A stretch of 62,843 nt of DNA, from positions 1 through 62,843 of the forward strand of contig CAYORU010000019.1 of assembly GCA_964406445.1 (NCBI GenBank), read 5' to 3'. Under the pieces are notes generated by a model. The model saw only the letters and a program-made list of their open reading frames with translations, was not told the DNA's origin and ran no database searches. Below are positions 60,473 through 62,843 of this stretch, in pieces. Within the stretch, counting starts at the first letter, position 1; each line of letters begins with the position of its first letter. The stretch comes from SG8-30 sp964406445. Its GTDB lineage: Bacteria > Pseudomonadota > Gammaproteobacteria > Steroidobacterales > Steroidobacteraceae. The translations under genes and the position numbers were made by a program.

Positions 60473-60713
60473 ACGCGAACGGAAGCCGCCCACCGCCCAC
60501 ATGACACCCGAGGCCGTGCGCGAATTGCGCGCGATGAACCGCTACCGGCTGCACCACAAGACCGACGCAGACCGCATCCGCAAGCTCGCGGCCATCGTCG
60601 ACGAGATCGAGCGCCGGCTGGTTCGACGGATCGCGGCCCTTGAGCGCCGCATCTACGACCTTGCGCCCGGGCCAGACCGCATCCCCGGCTCCGACAAGGC
60701 GCGGCCCAAGTGA
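60465..60713 (+). CDS. small basic coiled-coil protein
   Basis: Unrecognised protein of 82 aa whose ATG (60465) lies 8 bp inside terS. It is basic and helical (AVRELRAMNRYRLHHKTDADRIRKLAAIVDEIERRLVRRIAALERRIYDLA), with heptad-like Leu/Ile spacing. The next gene starts on its stop (GTGA). Confidence 0.55.
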   Translation: MTERERKPPTAHMTPEAVRELRAMNRYRLHHKTDADRIRKLAAIVDEIERRLVRRIAALERRIYDLAPGPDRIPGSDKARPK

Positions 60714-60991
60714 ACTGCTGCCCACGTTGCGGCTACTCGCTCGAAGCGCCCAGCACGCTCGCGCAACTCCGCGACTGGTGCCAGCGTAACGGCCGGCATG
60801 TCGCGCCCGACGAAAGTGTGGACGAGGCGACTGCGGCCGAGATCGTCGACCGATCCCCGGGCACGTTGACCAACTGGCGCGCGCAGGGCATCGGCCCACC
60901 GTACCGGCGCATCGGTCGCACCGGCCGCGTGCGCTACCCGCTCGCCGGTATTGCGGCCTACCTCGATGACGCAACGATTACCAACGACTGA
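60710..60991 (+). CDS. HTH protein with a half zinc ribbon
   Basis: Protein of 93 aa, GTG start overlapping the preceding stop. The N terminus NCCPRCGYSL has one Cys-x2-Cys pair. The C-terminal segment TAAEIVDRSPGTLTNWRAQGIGPPYRRIGRTGRVRYPLAGIAAYLDD is a MerR/excisionase-like helix-turn-helix (G-P-P-Y-R-x-I-G-R, V-R-Y-P). It may be a second regulator or excision factor of the element. Confidence 0.72.
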   Translation: MNCCPRCGYSLEAPSTLAQLRDWCQRNGRHVAPDESVDEATAAEIVDRSPGTLTNWRAQGIGPPYRRIGRTGRVRYPLAGIAAYLDDATITND

Positions 60992-61066
60992 CCCCGGTTG
61001 GACCTTTCCCCGGCCCACGTGCAAGGCGAGGATCGCGGCAACTGTTCTTGCTGAGGTGACCGACCC

Positions 61067-62116
61067 ATGAGTGTTGTTCGAATCGCCCCCAAGGGCCAGA
61101 TCTACGCCAACGCGGTGTTCTCCGCCTGCGCAGCCGGCGATGGCGCGGAAGAGTACGCGCGCCGCCGCTACGGCCCGGAAGCAGCCTACTGCGCCAAGGG
61201 CATCCTCGAAGCTGGCGGCATCAATTCGGGCGATTGGGGCGCGGTGCTCGCCACGCAGGCCTTCGCCGAATTCTTCGAGGCCGTCGTGCAGGGCAGCATC
61301 CTCGGTCGGCTCCCGCTGCGTCAGGTCGCGCTCAACATCCGGACGCAGCTGCTGAGCGCCGGCTTCACCGCGTGGTGGGCCGGTGGCGGCAGGCCGCGTC
61401 CGCTGAGCAAGGCGGCCATCGAAGGCGACACGCTGGTGCCGCTGACGCTGAACACGCTCGCGGTTTTCGCGGACCAGCTGTTCCGCTTCGCGTCGCCCAA
61501 CAGCGAGGCGCAGTTCCGCAACGACATGATCCGCGCGCTGCGTGAGGCGCTGGACGGCGCATTCGTCGACCCGAGCAACGCAGGCAGCGCCGGTGTGTCG
61601 CCCGCGTCCGTGACCAACGGACTGACCCCGCTCTCCTCGACCGGCAACCCGGGTGCCGACGTCGCGGCCATCGTTGCCGCATTCAACGGCGACTTTGAGA
61701 CGGCGGCATGGGTGACCGACCCGACGACAGGCGCAGAGATCGCGCTGGCCCGCGACTCGGCCGGCTCGTTCCTGTTCCCGGATGCCGGCCCGCGCGGCGG
61801 CTCCATCCTCGGCATGCCGCTGATTACGTCGCGCTCTTCGCCGCGCTCGTCCAGCGGCGGCATCCTCGCGCTGATCGACGGCCAGGGTATCGCCTACGGT
61901 GCAGAGAGCGTGCGCGTGGCCGTCTCGCGGCAGGGCACGGTCGAGATGGAAGACGCGCCGACCAACGACGCGACCGACGGCACGGCGACCGAGCAGGTGT
62001 CGCTGTACCAGACCAACTGCGTGGCCGTCCTCGGCGCGATCACCGCCAACTGGCGCGTGGTCCGCGATGCCGTGGCCTACGTCGCCGACGCGACCTACCC
62101 GACGGAAGTTGCGTGA
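61067..62116 (+). CDS. major capsid protein, HK97 fold
   Basis: Phage capsid subunit (349 aa). Family features include an N-terminal region without a long scaffold (delta) domain, the middle AIVAAFNGDFETAAWVTDPTTGAEIALARDSAGSFLFPDAGPRGGSILGMPLITS (pattern of W-v-t-d-P then L-l-G-m-P-l), and the C terminus EQVSLYQTNCVAVLGAITANWRVVRDAVAYV, like the end of HK97-type MCPs. No protease or portal gene flanks it. It would form the shell for the element's DNA. It starts after a 75-bp gap. Confidence 0.85.
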   Translation: MSVVRIAPKGQIYANAVFSACAAGDGAEEYARRRYGPEAAYCAKGILEAGGINSGDWGAVLATQAFAEFFEAVVQGSILGRLPLRQVALNIRTQLLSAGFTAWWAGGGRPRPLSKAAIEGDTLVPLTLNTLAVFADQLFRFASPNSEAQFRNDMIRALREALDGAFVDPSNAGSAGVSPASVTNGLTPLSSTGNPGADVAAIVAAFNGDFETAAWVTDPTTGAEIALARDSAGSFLFPDAGPRGGSILGMPLITSRSSPRSSSGGILALIDGQGIAYGAESVRVAVSRQGTVEMEDAPTNDATDGTATEQVSLYQTNCVAVLGAITANWRVVRDAVAYVADATYPTEVA

Positions 62117-62289
62117 TGGGCACCATGACCGAGCGCGACAAGTACGTCGCCAAGACCGCCGTCGACGAAGCCGCCAAGCTGATCCGCGAGCGGGACGCCG
62201 AGATCGCCCGCCTGAAGCAGCAGAACGAAACGCTGCGAGCCCGGGCGGCTGCGCTGTCGGCACGGCTCCGCGAGCAGGGCGAAGACTGA
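62116..62289 (+). CDS. small coiled-coil protein after the capsid gene
   Basis: 57-aa protein, ATG overlapping the capsid stop (TGATG). It is a helix with a heptad pattern: TAVDEAAKLIRERDAEIARLKQQNETLRARAAALSARLRE. It is too short for a family call. It could be a scaffold-like or head accessory protein. Confidence 0.6.
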   Translation: MGTMTERDKYVAKTAVDEAAKLIRERDAEIARLKQQNETLRARAAALSARLREQGED

Positions 62290-62498
62290 TGACCCCGCGC
62301 GTCGCCACGGCCCTCGCGAATCTGCGGCAACACATGGCCGCTGAAGTCGTCTTCGACGGCGACGTGCTGGTGATCGTCAAGGTGGATCCCGAGTTGACCG
62401 GCTCGCCGTACCTCGTGATCGACGAGACGCAAGTTTACCTTTCGCAGCGACCGACCGGGCGGCCCACGCGTCGCGACCACCTACGAGCGGTGCAGTGA
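62289..62498 (+). CDS. hypothetical protein of 69 aa
   Basis: ATG overlaps the preceding stop (TGATG). The protein (MTPRVATALANLRQHMAAEV then VFDGDVLVIVKVDPELTGSPYLVIDETQVYLSQ) looks like a short alpha/beta unit of mostly strands. No family recognised. Its own stop overlaps the next ATG. Confidence 0.6.
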   Translation: MTPRVATALANLRQHMAAEVVFDGDVLVIVKVDPELTGSPYLVIDETQVYLSQRPTGRPTRRDHLRAVQ

Positions 62499-62722
62499 TG
62501 CTCGCCCGTTGGTACGTCCGCGAGATGCACCGGCGCTGGCGCGAGTACCGGCGCGTGCTACGCCGTGGTCTGCACTCGACGAAGCGCAACAAGTCTTCCT
62601 GTCCTCGGAGAAATGCCGTAGCGCCGGCAAAAAGTCCTCCAGAGGAAGCTCGCCACCCACGCTCGGGCAAGGTGAGAGCCGGCAGCGTATGCCTCCTAGC
62701 GCGTGGCCGGCACCTTCACTGA
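62498..62722 (+). CDS. hypothetical basic protein of 74 aa
   Basis: Very basic protein (LARWYVREMHRRWREYRRVLRRGLHSTKRNKSS) with a low-complexity tail. The ATG overlaps the previous stop, and its stop overlaps the next start, which supports the frame, but the composition leaves doubt. Confidence 0.45.
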   Translation: MLARWYVREMHRRWREYRRVLRRGLHSTKRNKSSCPRRNAVAPAKSPPEEARHPRSGKVRAGSVCLLARGRHLH

Positions 62723-62835
62723 TGCAGCGGCTCGCTGAGTTGCTGCTCCTCTTCGCGGCCCTCGTGGTCGTCTGGGTCGCGGCCGGCGCGGCGGCGACCA
62801 TCGCTCTGCGGCTTTGGCGGTGGGTCGCCGGGTAG
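62722..62835 (+). CDS. 37-aa single-membrane-helix peptide
   Basis: Short ORF, ATG at 62722 overlapping the previous stop. It encodes MQRLAELLLLFAALVVV then WVAAGAAATIALRLWRWVAG: one membrane helix and a basic Arg/Trp end. Such peptides can be holin-like or membrane anchors in phage elements. It ends 8 bp from the window edge. Confidence 0.5.
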   Translation: MQRLAELLLLFAALVVVWVAAGAAATIALRLWRWVAG

Positions 62836-62843
62836 GCGCCACC

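Larger units (their letters stand above)
55066..62843. mobile_element. integrated phage-satellite-like element (left part)
   Basis: The element begins at the tRNA-Thr remnant and runs to the window edge. It encodes an integrase, an AlpA-like regulator, a RepA-like ATPase, a repeat-rich gap, small terminase, a second HTH protein, an HK97-like capsid and small overlapping genes. Base composition is visibly less GC-rich in many genes (for example 56557-57800) than in the flagellar locus. Between the integrase and the capsid no large terminase, portal, protease or tail gene is present. Its right boundary is outside the window. Confidence 0.8.

Overview
This window looks like a chromosomal segment of a very GC-rich gammaproteobacterium with a Pseudomonas/Xanthomonas-type polar flagellum. 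The support is the gene order (fleQ-fleSR-fliE..K, fliL..R-flhBAF-fleN-fliA-motCD), the sigma-54 and sigma-28 promoters readable in front of key operons, and the FleQ/FleS/FleR regulators. Dense packing, with ATGA, GTGA and TTGA overlaps and many GTG or TTG starts, is typical of such a genome. Species cannot be read from the sequence.

Positions 1-99 hold the 5' part of a tRNA-Tyr(GTA) gene and its promoter (minus strand). Positions 133-42688 are one nearly complete flagellar locus. On the minus strand, from left to right, lie DUF2802-motD-motC-fliA-fleN-flhF-flhA-flhB-fliRQPONML; an inserted DUF2214 / threonine-dehydratase pair; fliKJIHGFE; fleR-fleS; fleQ; a PilZ-like gene; fliT-fliS-fliD; flaG; fliC; and flgLKJIHGFEDCB. 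The plus strand then carries flgA-flgM-flgN-csrA-PilZ, ending at a strong terminator. Clear -24/-12 (sigma-54) promoters precede fliL, fliK, fleS, fliD, flgB and flgA, and -35/-10 sigma-28 promoters precede fliC and flgM. This fits a FleQ/sigma-54 -> FleSR -> FliA/FlgM hierarchy. No chemotaxis gene is present, although cheYZAB normally sits between fliA and motC in this lineage.

Positions 42764-55055 are ordinary accessory and housekeeping genes: cysK-cysE; a REP-like GGGGACATTCCC repeat cluster; a Tat-exported PhoD phosphatase; a SnoaL-like protein; a membrane protein; a convergent terminator; a TonB receptor / PhoD / fasciclin group; an Old Yellow Enzyme-type flavin oxidoreductase; and a divergent NAD(P)-binding DUF2867 protein.

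From 55066 to the right edge lies an integrated element that starts at a 45-nt 3' remnant of a tRNA-Thr gene (attachment site). It carries a tyrosine integrase, an AlpA-like regulator, a RepA-like helicase ATPase, a 590-bp repeat-rich non-coding stretch (candidate origin), a P27-like small terminase, a second excisionase-like HTH protein, an HK97-fold major capsid protein, and a chain of overlapping small ORFs. The layout resembles a phage satellite (PICI-like, possibly of the kind that makes its own capsid) more than a complete prophage, but its right end lies outside the window.
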